Notes: generated from the sequence alone by a model not told the origin. Shown: positions 12,101-25,800, counted from the first letter of the stretch. The stretch: DNA of 64,000 nt from Monocercomonoides exilis (GCA_001643675.2 LSRY02000006.1:1118501-1182500); one strand, 5' to 3'. Numbers and translations: made by a program.

Positions 12101-15100
12101 TGCGCGTGGCAGTTGCGATGCACATTCTGAAGCGTCTCCAACTCCACCCGGATCATCGCCAGCTGCGTCTCCACATCGTTTTTCGCTTCTTTCATTCTCT
12201 TCGCCTCTTCTCTCACTCTCTCCACCTCTTTCTCCACCACAAGCTTCTCCTGAACCAGATCCTCTTTTTCTTCCATTGCTCTCTTGTTCTCCTTCTGCAG
12301 CACCGTCAAGTCGTTTATCAGCTGCGCCACCCTCTTCCTCTCCTCCACCACCTCCCCGCTGGCTTCCTCTTTCTCCTTCTCTGTTCTTTGCAATCTCTGT
12401 TCCCTCTCTGCGATCCTCTTCGTGAGCGAGTCGACGCGGCACTGAGACACATCCAGGTCGTGTGTCGTCTGCAGCAGCTTCCGCTCCATCTCACTCAACT
12501 TCGCCCGCGCCTCGCTCAGCTCCCGCTGTGTGATCTCCAACGACGTCGCCAGCCCAGACGTCTTCGCACTCGCGTTCTTCACATCCGACAGCGCCTTCAG
12601 TTCTTTCTCGCTCATCTGCTCTTTCTCCTTCCGCAGCCGCTGCACCACTTGCATAATCTCACTCAGCTGCTGCTCGGCCTTCGCTGCTCGCCTTCTTTCG
12701 AGGCTGTTCTGCTCTTCCATCTGCTCTCCCCGGCTTTTAAGCAAACTGTTCTCTGCTTTCTCTCCATTCAGCTGCATCACCAGCTCTCCCTTTGCATCTC
12801 TCAGCACTTTGTTCTCTTTCGTCTCTTTCTCCAGTGCTCGTTTCAACTCATCCACATTTCTTTCATATTCTTCACATTTCTTTTCAAGCTCTCCAATTTT
12901 CTCTTTCGCGCTCTCCAGCGCTTTCTTCTGCACGGTCAGCTCTTCCGCCGCCCGCTTCATCGCAATCTTCGCAGCAGCCGTCTCGTTTTCAGTCATTTTC
13001 CTGTCTGACGTGAGTGCCAAGTGGTCCTCCTGCAGCTGGCGGTGCTGCTTCTTCAGCTGGCTGAGCGCCGTCTCTCTTTCGTGCAGCTCCTCCCGCAGCC
13101 GCTGGTTCGCCCGCATCTGCTCTGCCTCTTTCTCCCTCTGCTGCTTCAGCTCCTCGTAGCTCTGCTGCTGGTGGCTGCTCTTCTCCTTGTACGCTGTCTC
13201 CAGCTGCTGCTTCAATGCCTCACTTTCCTTCTCGTGGAGCGTCTGCATCTGCGAAAGCGTCAGAAGCAGCTGGTGTTTGACTGCATCTTCTCTTGCATTG
13301 TGCGTGATGGTGTGGCTAAGCAGCGCCCGGAGGTAGAACGGAAGTGTGAGCGGCTGCGGATTCAGGTCAGAGGAAAGCGAACGAGACGCAAAGGAAGAGA
13401 ATGTTGAGTTAGCAGTAGCGAAATTGGAAGTTAAGCCTGGTTTTTCAGACAGCTCTGATTGAACTGCAGACGAGTCGAATGTGGATGGCATTCCTTTCGA
13501 ACCCAAAAATCGCAGTTTGTCGTTGCTTTCTTCTCCCTTCCAGCTTTCTCTATCCAATTTTTTCTCTTTGTCTTCCTCTCCTTCTGCTTTTATCAGGGAA
13601 TACTTTGCCAAGAAATGCATCGGAGAAAACGAAGAGAACAGTTCAGAAGGCGGCGAGCGAAGCATATTCGATGGAGAAGTAACACTGCCTTGTGTGCGAC
13701 TCAAGAGCGGCGTGGGAATAACTGCTTGGTTTGACGGCATTGTCAATGAGAAGGACGAGTAAGGCACTCCTTCTGTGCCAACAACAGCAGCTGATGCTGC
13801 TGAGTTATTCGCAGACGGAGAAGAAAAAGCTCTTCTGTGTGCTATCGACGCGCCGTTGCTCGCATTCAGCAAGCTCGGAATCGGTTTAATTGAAGAAATG
13901 TCCTTCACAATCGCTGGAGGTGACATGTACAGTGAGATGCTCATCCTTTGCGTCGCATCCAGGAAGTTGTCCATCACCTGCTGCTGCTGAACCAGACTTG
14001 CTGTGCTATTCTGTTGAGTGCTAAATTCATTACATTCATTGTTATGTGAAAAAGAATGTGGCGCTGTTGCAGCAAGCAGCCTCCGCGAATTCGGTGTGCC
14101 TGGGTCAGATGCCAACACAGAAGCGTCCAAGCGCTCCTGTGAATGGAGCGGATAGAGAGGCGGAGACTGACCTTCAGACTGTCTCTGGGAACGTGAATGA
14201 GTCGAAGAATGAGAGCGAGAAAGTGGCGGTGTCGTCAGCGCTGAGTGCGTCCGGCTGTCCAGCGGCGAGCGCGAAGAAGAGTGGCGTGTGATGCTCTGCT
14301 GCTTCGAAGGCGAAAAGGGAGGAATCGACAGCGAAATCGAATCCTGGGCAGGTGGAAGCGCTGTTCGTGGAGTGCGAGAAGGATGTTGGGCGGTGGGTGT
14401 GGAGTGAGGAGAGAAAGAAGAAGAAGCTGAGTTTGAAGATGAACTTGAAGTTGAAGCAGAAAATGAGCCAGAAGCAGGTGCTGCTGAACTGAACGGCATT
14501 CCAGACGTTGCCAGTGCTGATGGCTCAGCTCCTGCAGAAGAAGCCGAAGAGGCTGAAGAAGATGCGAGTGAAGGCGCACCCGATGCAGAAATAGCAAGAA
14601 AAGAGGGAAGATTCACATCCATCTTCACCAAAAGCTCCATCGACTGCACAAAGTCCCTCGTCGACGCAGAGACGTCTTCTATTTCCATTTCGCTCCTCGC
14701 GTTCTTCTCTGCCAAAAGCGCAATCTGCTTCTCCAACTTCTTTTTTTCTTCTTTCATGCCGTCTGCCTCCATCTTCAGCAGTTCGATGTCGTGCCTCAAT
14801 GCCTTCACTTCCTCTGCGTGCTGCTGCTTCTGCTTGCCCAGCTGGTCCTCCTGCGTCTGCTGCAGCGCAGACTCTTCAGCGTGCCTTCTCTCCTCGTCCA
14901 TCCGCGCCTTCTTCTCAATTGCCACTTCAGCCGATTTGCCCCTCAAGTCAGACTGCAGCGATGCAATCTCCTGCTCTTTCTCCTCCAGCAGCTGCGCGTG
15001 CTTCGCCTCCTTGCTCCTCAGGTCCTCTTTGGCCAGCACCTCCCACCGCTCGTCCTTCGCCTTCAGCTCCCGGCGGTGCTTCTCCTCCAGCTCGCTCTTC

Positions 15101-16251
15101 TCTCTCAGCAGCTGAAGCCGCATCTCTCCAACTGCGTCCTCCTTCTCCTCCTTCGCCTTCTCCGCCGCACGCTCTGCGTCGTCCCTCGCCTCCCGCAGCT
15201 TGTGCCGCTCGAGCTCTGCCTGCCGCTCCATCTCTTCGCGCTCCTCAGAAAAGCTCTTCTTCAGAGAGGTGATTTCGCGCTGGTGAGATTCACGTAGCGC
15301 TTGCAGCTCCGCCTGGCACGCACTCCGCACGGAGTCGATCTCCTTTTCAGACTCTGTTGCGTGTGAAGCAAAGGTATCTAAATTGGAATTGGTGGCATGG
15401 AGCATTTGAAAATATGATTAAACAATTTTATCATAATTCTTTTATTAAGTTCAATCTTTATATATATAATTTTGATACCTTTCCATCTCTGTTGAAGAGC
15501 CTCATATTCTGCTGTTTTTTCTCTTATAATTCGATCCTTTTCATTTCGAATGTTTTCGATGATTTCCTTGTATTGTTTTTCTTTCTCTTCCCTGTTACGA
15601 GTTACTTCTTCGATTTGATTTTTCAATTGATTATTATCTTCTATTTTGTTGTTGCATTTCTCTTGAAGTGTAGAAAGTTCAGTTTCTAATTTTTTCTCCT
15701 CTTGTTCTTTTCTGCTAATTATTTCTAATTTTTCTTTGAGTTGAGCTTCTGAAACTTCTAAAGAATCTTTGATTTGGATGTACTCTTCTTCGATCTGTTG
15801 TTTTGATTTAATCAATTGTTCGCAGGCAGTTGAAATACTATCGCATTGTTCAGAAATTGCTTGTAACTCAGAATTTTTTATTGATAGTTGATCACTCAAT
15901 TGTTCGTTTTCACATTTCAAATTGTCTATTTGTTGTTGCGAAGAAAGAGATTGTTGTGTAATTCGTGATATTAATTGTCTTTCTTTTTCACGTTTTTCGT
16001 TAAGTTCAACTTTGACAGATGAAAGAAACTGTGCCAACGTTTGCTGAATGTGAATTAGAAAATTCTTCTCAGATTCAGAAGTTTTCTTGTAGTCATCCAA
16101 TCCTTGCAGCAGTGACAGAGATACTTCTTTTAATTCTATTTTGAACAAACAACATTCGGAAAAATTTGAATTAAATATGATTGATAATTCGATTTAATAT
16201 AAGTATTTTTCAAAGAATGTTGAGAATACCATTTAATGCCTTTTCCGTCAT
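9151..16251 (-). CDS. Giant coiled-coil protein with Ser-rich low-complexity regions
   Basis: Exons are 16230-16251, 15479-16135 and 9151-15377, with introns at 16136-16229 and 15378-15478 (donors GTATTC and GTATCA). The phases agree and give a 2,301-residue protein starting MTEKALNELKEVS. The first ~450 residues and the middle third are long Glu/Lys/Gln/Leu heptad stretches typical of coiled coils. Between and after them lie Ser/Thr/Pro/Asn-rich disordered regions. A Lys/Arg-rich patch (RRRRRRQRHLRRRKRR) followed by acidic runs lies near 11,700. No signal peptide, transmembrane helix, kinase or motor head is visible. Such architectures occur in cytoskeletal, centrosomal, Golgi-tether and nuclear-envelope proteins, but I recognise no family, so the function is unknown. 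The encoding DNA is rich in CTC/CTT and GAA triplets, like AQR. Confidence 0.88.
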
Positions 16252-16861
16252 TAAAATCAGAAGCTAAAAAATCAAAGAAACAGTATCTTGTTATTAAAAT
16301 TTATTTGGAACCAAAATATCCTTGTAATAAAATAAAATCAAATTTCAAAGTTTGAGTTTGACAACTTATGGGAAGAAAAAGAGAAAAAACCAAAACATCC
16401 CAAGAATAAATAAATAAGAAAACAAATATTAAAATTATGTAGAATTTTGCAAGCAATAATCATTGTAAATCGTATTAAAATGGATCTTTGTAGAATTATA
16501 CAAAATGCTTGTCTTTGTTCGCAGATAGCAGCTTCTGCTACAAACAAGAATGGATTCGATTATGTTATCACTTTAAATTATACTCCTCAAGATTTTCTGT
16601 GATTCGAAGACAAATCACTTAATATTGAATATATTTTGTACGAATCATTCATGGTACAATAAAGCGTCTGGCTATTGATTTCGAACAAATGATTATAATC
16701 AAAAACTAGCAAAATTATGAAACCTCTGAAACGACATCCAAGTAATATCAACGCCGTAAATAAACCGACCTTCTCCACACCATCCACTCATTCGACAAAA
16801 TGCATCACAACTCACTAAATCTTTTCATTAAATTTCATAATTCTATCTTTTCATATAATTA
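16252..16861. other. AT-rich intergenic region
   Basis: This 610-bp stretch lies upstream of the coiled-coil gene. Short open stretches exist on both strands, for example a 38-codon plus-strand frame starting near 16,481 and minus-strand frames at 16,338-16,547 and 16,587-16,787. None resembles a known protein and none shows a convincing intron structure. I cannot support a gene here. Confidence 0.4.
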
Positions 16862-17119
16862 TTGAAAACCTGTCAATGGATACACAATAATATCCTCACT
16901 TTTTTCTGTTTCCAGTTCCAAAGTTTGATGAACCCAATCAATAGTCATTCTCCATTTTTTCGGGAATCCAAAATATCCTGTTTTCCATACTTCAAGATTA
17001 ATGTTTGGGACGTCTTGTACGATTTTATTTTGAGGAAATATCATTTTTCATTGATTTTTACCATAATATTTTTTGTAAATATTTTCTCGCAGAATTATTG
17101 GTTGCAATCGAGATAACAT
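16862..17119 (-). CDS. Possible small two-exon gene, function unknown
   Basis: A possible small gene has exons 17062-17119 and 16862-16989 and an intron at 16990-17061 (donor GTAAAA, acceptor TTGAAG). It would encode 61 residues starting MLSRLQPIILREN and ending VYPLTGFQ. The second exon has protein-like composition (WKTGYFGFPKKWRMTIDW, several Trp/Tyr/Phe) that is unusual for chance coding in such AT-rich DNA. I do not recognise the family, and the acceptor choice is uncertain. It would be divergent from the Ser-rich gene at 17,148 with only a 28-bp gap, which is tight. Confidence 0.35.
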
Positions 17120-17147
17120 AAATTATTATTAGGTTATTTGATTTTTA

Positions 17148-18342
17148 ATGTTTGTTTCCTCGGAATGTGAACGACAACCTTTTGATAAATCCGATAAAAC
17201 AAAAAATAAATTGAACGCTTTCCATTTTGAAAAAGAGTTTCTTCATAAATTTAATTCAATTGAATCGTTTCCACTGGAAAGAGCTGTATCCAGTTCTGAA
17301 GTTTCTTCAGCGAAGCAAAGTAATTTAAGCGTTACATCGTCGATTTATCCTTATTCATTTGCATTTTCTTCTCTTTATTGCATTCCAACAGCTACCGTTT
17401 CTTTTTTGCCTGTGTTTGTTTCAGCATCTACAAGTGATGTTTCTACGAAAAAAATGAGTGAAAAGCAAAATATTTCTCAAGAAGGTTGGGAATTATGTGA
17501 TGTTGAGAGTAAAAACAGCTTACTTCAGCGTAATACAAAGGAGCACTCATCAAATTTGTTTGAAAATCAGCTTCACGCTGAAAAACCTGCAGAAGATGAT
17601 GAATTTTATGCATTTGATCACTTGGAAATTCAGAAAATTTATCATTCGCAAATACGTTCAAATCAAAATACCACTAAGTTTGCTTCTTCAAATGCGAAAA
17701 GAGAATGTAAATCATCTATTCCTCGTTCTAAGTCATCACTGCGATGTAGTAGAATTGAGAAATCTTCTTCTTTTACTCCTCAATTTGAGTCTGCCCGCCC
17801 TTCGACTTATCACCAGCGCTCTTCATCACATAATCTGATTCGTAGAGTTGTTCTTTCACGTTCTCATGTGAGGCATAGTCCAGTTAAAACATATTCAGAT
17901 CATGTTGAATGCTGGAAAAAACTTCCATTTGTATGTTCTTCCCAATCACCTTGGTTTTCTGGTGCAGCAATATATCGTTCTTCTCCAGTTGATCCAAATC
18001 CAACTGTTCACAGAAAGACACACTTTTTATTTAAATCACCTTCTTCTGCATCATATCCATGCAAAAAAACGGAAACCGTTCGAGAGAAAATTATCAAAAA
18101 TCGAAGAAAAGCACCTTTGCACAAAGAACCTGAATGTGAAATACCAACATTAAAGAGAAGGGACGAACTTATCTGGAAAACGAGGGTTTGCAACTATTTT
18201 ATTTTATATTTTTTCGTTTGTTTAATGAGCAAGAACTGTGAACAATTTGAATTTTTTCCCAAATTATTATGCACTTGTAAATTTTTTATAGGCTAAAATG
18301 AATATATCGCATGCGCTCCTTAATCCTGCAGAAATTGTGTGA
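17148..18342 (+). CDS. Ser-rich basic protein of unknown function
   Basis: Exons are 17148-18185 and 18292-18342, with an intron at 18186-18291 (donor GTTTGC, acceptor TTATAG). The product is 362 residues. Reading through the donor instead would give a hydrophobic, Cys-rich tail typical of translated intron, so splicing is favoured; the tail then becomes AKMNISHALLNPAEIV. The sequence is rich in Ser, Lys, Arg and His, with clusters such as SSIPRSKSSLRCSRIEKSSS and two blocks of Arg-Ser/His. This looks like a disordered, possibly phosphorylated protein. No domain, signal peptide or membrane segment is recognised. An ATG at 17,454 could be a shorter start. Confidence 0.65.
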
Positions 18343-19012
18343 AGAAAAGAAAAGAATATTTGATAACAAAGTTTGTTATTTATTTTTTCTTCAAAAGCAT
18401 TTTAAATTGCTAATTGTTAATATTCTGCCTTTATAGATTGATTTATTGCTTTGGAAATAATTAGAAATTTGCATTTTAAAAAGAAAAGAAAAGAAAAATG
18501 AAAAATATTGAATAGGGTGGTTTTTTTATTCCTGAATTTTTTTAATTAGGACAAAATTTAAAATTCAAATATCTCAACAAATATTCAATATTAATTTACA
18601 GCAATTTGCACAGTTGTATATAAACATTCATGACATCTATTCATATTCAAATTATTAATAGCAATGTTGCATATTTTTTGAAATAAAAATTTTTAATTTT
18701 TGATAATCTGACTTTTGATGAATTTTTCTATTTAAATAAAACGATTTTGTCTTTTTTAATTTTCAGTAATTATTTTTTCTATGTAATAAACAATTCTGGT
18801 TATTTTTTATTTTCATCAAGTTGTTCTTTCTAATGGAATGAAAATCTATCATTTTGAAAAATTATTGTTAATGGTACACCTTAAAAAATTTTTTTTCCTA
18901 AAATGCAGGAGCATCTAACCGAAATCAACACTCGCCCTTTTAAATATGATAGTTATATATCTAAATTTTTTTGTAAAGTTCCTTTTGTTCAATTTTCAGG
19001 TGAAAATGAAAA
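18343..19012. other. AT-rich intergenic region
   Basis: Very AT-rich DNA with long A and T runs lies after the Ser-rich gene. I see no gene, RNA or clear repeat before the foldback element that follows. Confidence 0.5.
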
Positions 19013-19422
19013 TTAAATACAGACATCGCAAAAAATACCGGACATCGCACAAAATACCGGACAAGATCGATTTCTCAATAACCGCAAGAAGAAAATTTCT
19101 GATAATTTTCCTCAAAATATATCTCATCAATACAAACTCATGTGATATACAAGACTTTCAAAACAGCTTCATTTGTGCTCAGAAAAAATTGTTATTAAAT
19201 TCTCGGAGAAACTCAAAATCCTATTTCTCCGAGAATTTAATAACAATTTTTTCTGAGCACAAATGAAGCTGTTTTGAAAGTCTTGTATATCACATGAGTT
19301 TGTATTGATGAGATATATTTTGAGGAAAATTATCAGAAATTTTCTTCTTGCGGTTATTGAGAAATCGATCTTGTCCGGTATTTTGTGCGATGTCCGGTAT
19401 TTTTTGCACAAACTGTATTTAA
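19013..19422. mobile_element. Foldback (MITE-like) element, 410 bp
   Basis: The two halves are reverse complements around position 19,217-19,218. The match is near perfect from about 19,028 to 19,407 and extends to the outer TTAAATACAG/CTGTATTTAA ends. The arms contain tandem TACCGGACATCGCA-like units near the tips. The apex carries TTCTCGGAGAA against TTCTCCGAGAA, a hairpin whose sequence is shared with the element at 59,135. It encodes no transposase, so it is a non-autonomous element. Open frames inside it are the same sequence read from each strand. No clear target duplication was seen. Confidence 0.88.
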
Positions 19423-19694
19423 GCTCAAATAAAGATGAAGATGTTTCTAATTTGCTTGTTCACTTTTCAGTGTTCATTTATTTGCATTCAAAAAATAATT
19501 CCGAACCGAAATTTTTATATGAAAAAATGTGATTAGAAAAACAATCACCCATATCGAAAAAATGATTATTTGTGATTATTCGAAGGTGTTGGTTGAGTCT
19601 TGAATAACATGAAAAAATTTGATAGAAATTATTGTTTTTTTAAAAAATATCTCCTTTTCATTTTGAAGCGAAGAAAACTTCTTTGAACTCCATA
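19423..19694. other. AT-rich gap with a degraded MITE end
   Basis: This stretch up to the palindrome boundary contains AACAATCACCCATAT near 19,535. That resembles the right end of the MITE family at 35,089 and 58,942, but no matching left end was identified. There is no gene. Confidence 0.4.
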
Positions 19695-19822
19695 TTTTCA
19701 AAAAGGATGTTGAACAAAATGTTGAATAAAGAGAACCACAACGATAAATGGAAGAAATCATTTTGAATTTGTGGATGATTGAGTTTGCAAAAATCGCCCA
19801 TATTAATATAAATCGGATTAAA

Positions 19823-22800
19823 ATGAAGATTTTATTTCTTTTGTTTTTGTCTTTTTTTGTTGGAAGGGCCCAATGCTACGTGTTTGCAAGCATGCACAAT
19901 GTTGATTTGCGTGAAGTGCACAAGGAAAGCGAGATTTTAGCGCCAGGCTCAAATGAACTTTGGAAAATTGAAAAAAGCCAGTTTTTGTGTGGAAAGGAGA
20001 CAGAAAGCGACGCGAGGACTCCACCGGCCGAGAAGGACATTGCGGGGCGACTATGCCACACTTTTATTGCGTCCTGTGTTTCAGCTGATAATTCGTCGAT
20101 AAGTTGCTTGAACATTCGATTCACTTCAGCAGGGGGAAATGCAATTGTGCGGCTATTGGGGCAATCAACGTGTTTTGCAGGAGGCTGCCTGCTTTCATCG
20201 CCAGCACCTTCAGTTGATGCATTTGTTCACTCGTGCGGCGGATTCATTTGCTTTTTCAATTTGTCTTTGATTCCAACTCGATCGAATTGCCTTCTTCCGT
20301 CGTTGGTTTCTGTTCATCAGGCAGGTGCACTTCAAGGTTGCCAAAGCAGGGTTGAGGTCGAGGGCTCAGCTTTTTCGTCTTTTTTGTTGAGCAATTCAAA
20401 GCCGCTTGTCCAATCATCGACTTTTCACTGGGTCTCAGTCCAATCCAGCACCTTCCAGAATATATCGCAGCAACGTCCCGAGAGAAGCACATTTGGCAAA
20501 TATTGCGCGTCATTCGCGCTGTCGTCCTGCATTGTTTCATCTGTGACCAACCCGACCGAAGGCTGCATTGTTCCAAAAGTGTCAGATGGCTCTCTAAATC
20601 TTTTGAACTCGACATTTTTGAGATGCTCCAAAACAATTGGTTTGAAGATTAATCACGCAGGAACAGATGACACGTGCGTTGACAACTGCATATACGAGCA
20701 ATCTTTAGGTACAATTATTGTCCATTCTTCTTCTGGCATTTGCATTGTTAAAAATACAGATTTTCAGAATTCGTCAGTTGAAAGATGTATCTTTGAAAGG
20801 CAAAGCTGCGAAATGCAATCGATAAACAACAGTTTTTGTTTAATATCAACAACTAATTACGGATCATGCTTGGACCTTTGCGAGGGAACAGGTCCTTTAA
20901 CGATCAGAAATAACAACATGACATCTTGCCAATCAAGTTGGGGAGGAGGTTGTTGTCACTTTCATAATGGGTTTTCAGATGTGGATATTCTTTTAGATTG
21001 CTTATTTGGGAATTGTAATATGATAAATAGCTTTTATGAATGCAATGGAGGCGGTGCTATTTGGAATGGGGAAGGAGCTAAAATATCATATTCAAATGTT
21101 GCATTTGAAAATTGTTGTGCCAATGCATCTGTTGGAGGAGCAATATGTTTTGACTCAAGAAATGTTTCTTTGACACATTACAGTTCACTTTCTTATTGCT
21201 TGTTTTTTGGGTGCGATGCGCTTGGAAACGGAAAAGATATTTATGCAGCAAATCCATGGCAGAATGTATTGAATGAGAGTCAATTTGTTCTCTGTTGTAC
21301 AAATAAGCACTTGGAAGCCAATCGTCTAGTTTTTGCAGAGAAAGGGGATAAAAGCAGTTGGATTGGAAAGCTTGGTAACATTTATGCAGACGTCGATGGG
21401 ACGGACACTTTGGGATGCGGATGGGCAAAGTTTCCATGCTTGACGATATTCAACTCTGTTGAGATTGCCGTTGTAGCGAGCAAAGGCACTCCAGTGTACA
21501 TAAATATAGCAACAGGTTCATACGTGGAACGATCACTTACAATAGACTCGAAATTTCTTTCATTTAAAGGATCAAGGGACTTTGGGACAAAGTTGAGTGC
21601 CAATTTTTCGAATACAAAAGCTCTTTTCCAAATATCAACTGGATATGCGTTCCTTGCAGGATTGGTCGTCGTCAGGAACTCTTCCACATCGACTTCTCTG
21701 CCATTGTTCTGGATTTCTTCTGCAACAGGAGAGCTTGTGCTCTGGTCGTGCAAAATAACCGCTGAGCCATCGCAAGCTTCTCCATTCACCACGGCATTTG
21801 CATCGATATCAGCAGGACTCTTGAATGTGTCGAGCACAGCTGTTGAGTCGATGGTATTTTCTGACGTGTCAGCTCTCAGGATGGAGTCGTCGACGCTGGA
21901 CTGCTTCAATTTGGAGAATGCGACTTTCAGGGACGTCACGCGAAAAGAAGGAAGCGGAACAGTTTTTGATATGGACTTGGGGAGTGGGGACGAGCTGAAA
22001 TTGGACGGGGTGTTGTTTGAAAGGTGTGTGTGCAGCAAAGGGAATGGAGGATGTTTGAATTGCATTGTGGAAGCAGGGGGGAGACTGACACTTGGCTCCA
22101 CAAAAAGAATTGAAATGGAGGGATGCACAGTGCCGCAGGACATGTTCAGCGAGGGAAAAGGAGGAGGAATGCATCTGAAACTAGCAGGAAGTTCATCGAG
22201 TTTTGGGATACGCGATGCTGCGTTCGGCGGATGCGAAGCCTGGAAGGGGAACAACATATTTGTTGATGCGGTTTCGTTGAGCTCGTCAATAACGAGGGGC
22301 GCATTCGGGTTCACACAAGCAGGGATGGTTGACGACGATCTGATGGGGTTTGAAGAGCAGTGCAGGACGGAGCCTGTTCCTCTTCTTGCATATCTTCAGA
22401 CCTTTTCTGGAGCAGTGGTTGTTGGGGGAGCGAAAAACAGAGATTTCACAGGTTGCGGCACAGCCAACTATCCATGCGGAAGCATTGGATATGCAGCAGG
22501 ACTTCGATTTCCCAGCGGCAAGAGATTCATCTCGTTGAATGGAGGCTATGAATGGACAGAATATCTGCTCTTTGATGGTTATGGGTGGGAGGTGAAAAGC
22601 CTCACAAGAGGGCGAGAAATAAAAGTGTGGAGTGGGAGTGGCAGCCGGTCTGAAGGAATGGTGACAGTTGAGATTGCATCGCTCATTGCGAACTTGACTT
22701 TTTCAGCATCTGCGCAGCTTGGGGAGCATTCTTGTTTCCTGCTGTGCCAGTCTGAGGAGCTGTCGATGGCTGACTGCTCGCTGAAATGCTCATCGAGTGG

Positions 22801-25800
22801 AAATGTTGCATTTGGCTTTGGGTTCATAAAGATAAATGGAGGGAGCCTGCTTTTGAGCCGATTTTCCACATTGTCGCCGATTGCGTTTGGAACTGCTTCG
22901 CTGATCAGCCTGTCTGGATCTGGGATGCTAAACTGCGCAGGATGCACGATGAACAGCATCAAGAGGATGAGTGGGAGCGGAGGATGCATTTCGATTGGGA
23001 AGAAGAATGGGGTTGGAAGCAGCCAAAGCAGAAAGATAGCAATTGATGGATGCAGCTTCAGTGGCTGCTGTGCTTGTGGGGATGGAGGAGGGGAAGGAGG
23101 GGAAGGAGGAGGGATGAGTGCGTGGCTGGGAGGAAATGACGATCTGGTTGTGAATGGGTCGACTTGGTTTGAGGAATGCAGCGCGCAGAGTGAAGAAGGA
23201 TGGGGTGGAAAGGGGGGAGGGATAAGCATTCGCTGTGACGATGCTTCTTCTTGGTTTGGAATAATGAATGCAGTTGTATTTTCGAAGGTGAAGGAGAACA
23301 GGGCGGAATATGGGAAGGATGTGTTTGTTGGGTGCGAGAGTGGGATTTTGCTTTCGCAAATGATCAACACGACTTCTTTTGGGTTTTTTGATTCGTCGGA
23401 ATTGCCATCAGACGCTTTGGCTTTGAGCGGGAGCGAGAATGGAAGTGGCTCTGCGGTGATACCTCTGCATGTGTATCTTTGCAGTCTCCAGGCAGAAATA
23501 ATTGCAGACGGCGACATTGGGGCTGATCACACGCATTGTGGGTTTCCTTCTTTTGCTTGCATGACGATTGATTATTGCATTGAAAATCGGATAAGCAGCT
23601 GGTTGAACAGCATCAAGGTTGTCTCCGGGTCGGCAATAAAGCAGGAAATTGCGATCTCCTCTGCACCTGCGAATGTCTATTCTGAAGCGCTTGCGCCTGT
23701 CTCAGTTCAAGATGCAGGGGGAACAGCACAGGATGGGCTGGTGATGTGCCACTCTCCTGTTTTTCTCACAAATCTGTCGCTGAGTGTGCCGAGGCTGTTT
23801 GCAGCAGCAAGAAAAGCCTTTCTCTTCTCTTCGTTGTCGCTTTTCATTGCCAACTGTTGCCTGGAATATTCTTCAGAAAATGTGAACGAACCTGTTTCCT
23901 TTGCTGCTGTCTTTGTGGACAGGGGAGATGTGGTGATGAGTGGATTCAAAATGGAAGTGGGTGCAATGCTCGCGAATTCGCCAGTTTGGATCTGGAATTA
24001 CAATTCCATAAAGGTTGAGAACAGCAGCGTGAGTGGAACGAGGATGATAAATGGAGATGGAGGGTGCTTATTCATTAACGAGGCGAATGGGGATGGGAAA
24101 AGCATATGCATCCAAAGATGCAAGTTCAGTGGCATGTGTGAAGAAGGGAATGGAAACAGAGGCGGGGGGGTCATGGGGAAGGTTGGGAGCGGAAATGCGG
24201 TCAACATTAAAAGCACAAGTTTTGAGAATTGTGGTGTGCCTTCAGGAGATAGCGAAAATGGAGGGAAAGGATTGGGGGGTGGGATGTATCTTTTTTTGAA
24301 CGAAAGGGTCTGGAGCCTCGCCCTCGATAATGTCAGTTTCAGCGGCTGCAGTGCATGGAAAGGAAAGCAGCTGTTTGTTGATGGAGAAGACCTGAGGCAG
24401 ATTGCCGGCGATTGGCTGCAGTGCTTCAAAGCAGAAGCCATGTTGGCGGAAGACATGATGGGGTTTGAGAGAAGCACAGCAAATCGAGAATTCGAGATTC
24501 CGCTTGTGCTGTATTTCCGAGGATTTGTGGAGCCTTGCTTTATTGGGGGAGCAGAGGAGAACGGGCTTGACTACACAGGCTGCGGGTTTTCAGATTATCC
24601 GTGTGGGACGCTGGAGTATGGTGGCTTGATCCGATTTGGGGGTTTGAAGGCGGATTTGAGGCTCATGGAGCATTTCTGTTTTGCGAAGCCAATTGTTCTG
24701 AGGTCTCAAGAGATGGACATTGAAGCAGAGGCAAACGGAACGCTGATAAATGTGGTGTCTGATGGAACAGGAGAAGGCGAGGGACTCATCGAGACAAGCA
24801 ACGCTATCTCATTCAGTGGAATAACATTCAATGTTTCGACAACATTCGCAGCAGCCGAAAGAAAGTGTCTGCTTCTGTGCAGCGGCTCCGCCCTTTCGCT
24901 GGTTGATTGCTCGGTGAACGCGCAATCGAAGAAGATCGACTTTGGGTATGTGATTGTGAGAGGTGGTGCTCTCCATATTCTGAGGGGGGTGCTGAACGAA
25001 ATAGAACTGGTGGGAGCGCTTGTGGTTGAGATAAGCGGGGCAAGCAGCCGATGCACTCTAGAGGATGTGGAATGGAACAACCTGAAGACAGGGTCAATCG
25101 AAGGGCTTGTTTGTGCGAAGTCGAAGAGCCATGTTGAAATGAAAAACTCGAAAGTGTCAGGGCCGACACAGTTTGGGAATCAGGGGGTCTTGTTCGTTGA
25201 GGAATTGGCGAGCGCAATGGTTGAAAAGAGCAACTTCACACTTTTGACGAGAAAGGAAGGAAACGGAGGGGTAATTCAGGGAAGTGCTGGAGCCGGGAAG
25301 AGCTTGAGTGTGAGTTTTTGCTGGTTCACTTTTATCAGCTGCCTGGGGAGTGGGTCGAAAGGAGGAAGCGTCGTTGCAACTGTGTCAGCCGATGGGGAGC
25401 TGCTGTTCAACAACAACACAGTTGAAGAGAGCAAAGTGAAGAAAGCAGACGGGCTGGGGGAGGGCTGCACATGGAGTTTTTGAGCAGCGAGGTTGGATAC
25501 TCGATGAAAAACAACAAATTCCTGAGCAACGATGCGATGCTGGGATACGATGTGTATCTTGTGTGCCCGCGCCGCGGATGATGATTGACAGAAATAAATG
25601 GGCAGGGTCGGCCACAGAAGGCCAGGAGGAGAAAACGATGTGGGTGATTGATCCAACATTTCCGGATGGAACAGACACGCTTCTGAAGTATCTGTTTCCG
25701 AGAGCAGAGGAAATAATATATGTGAACACGGTCAATGGGCACACAGACGGGTGCGGCACTGACGATTATCCTTGCGAGGAGCTTTGGTATGCTTCGGGGA

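Noticed and set aside
11412-12425. A plus-strand frame of about 340 codons inside the coiled-coil gene
   Set aside because: Antisense shadow of Glu/Lys-rich coding DNA. No family resemblance and no splice structure.
17443-17838. Other-frame open stretches inside the Ser-rich gene
   Set aside because: The frame beginning at 17,148 is longer and has coherent composition; the others are hydrophobic shadows.
18946-19411. Paired open frames on both strands with the same peptide
   Set aside because: They arise because the foldback element is a palindrome, so each strand reads the same. The peptide is not a gene product I can support.
21382-23517. Long minus-strand frames of about 310 codons opposite the receptor gene (and their mirror copies)
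   Set aside because: Ser/Pro-rich antisense shadows that follow the receptor codon pattern. They occur in both arms only because the arms are copies.
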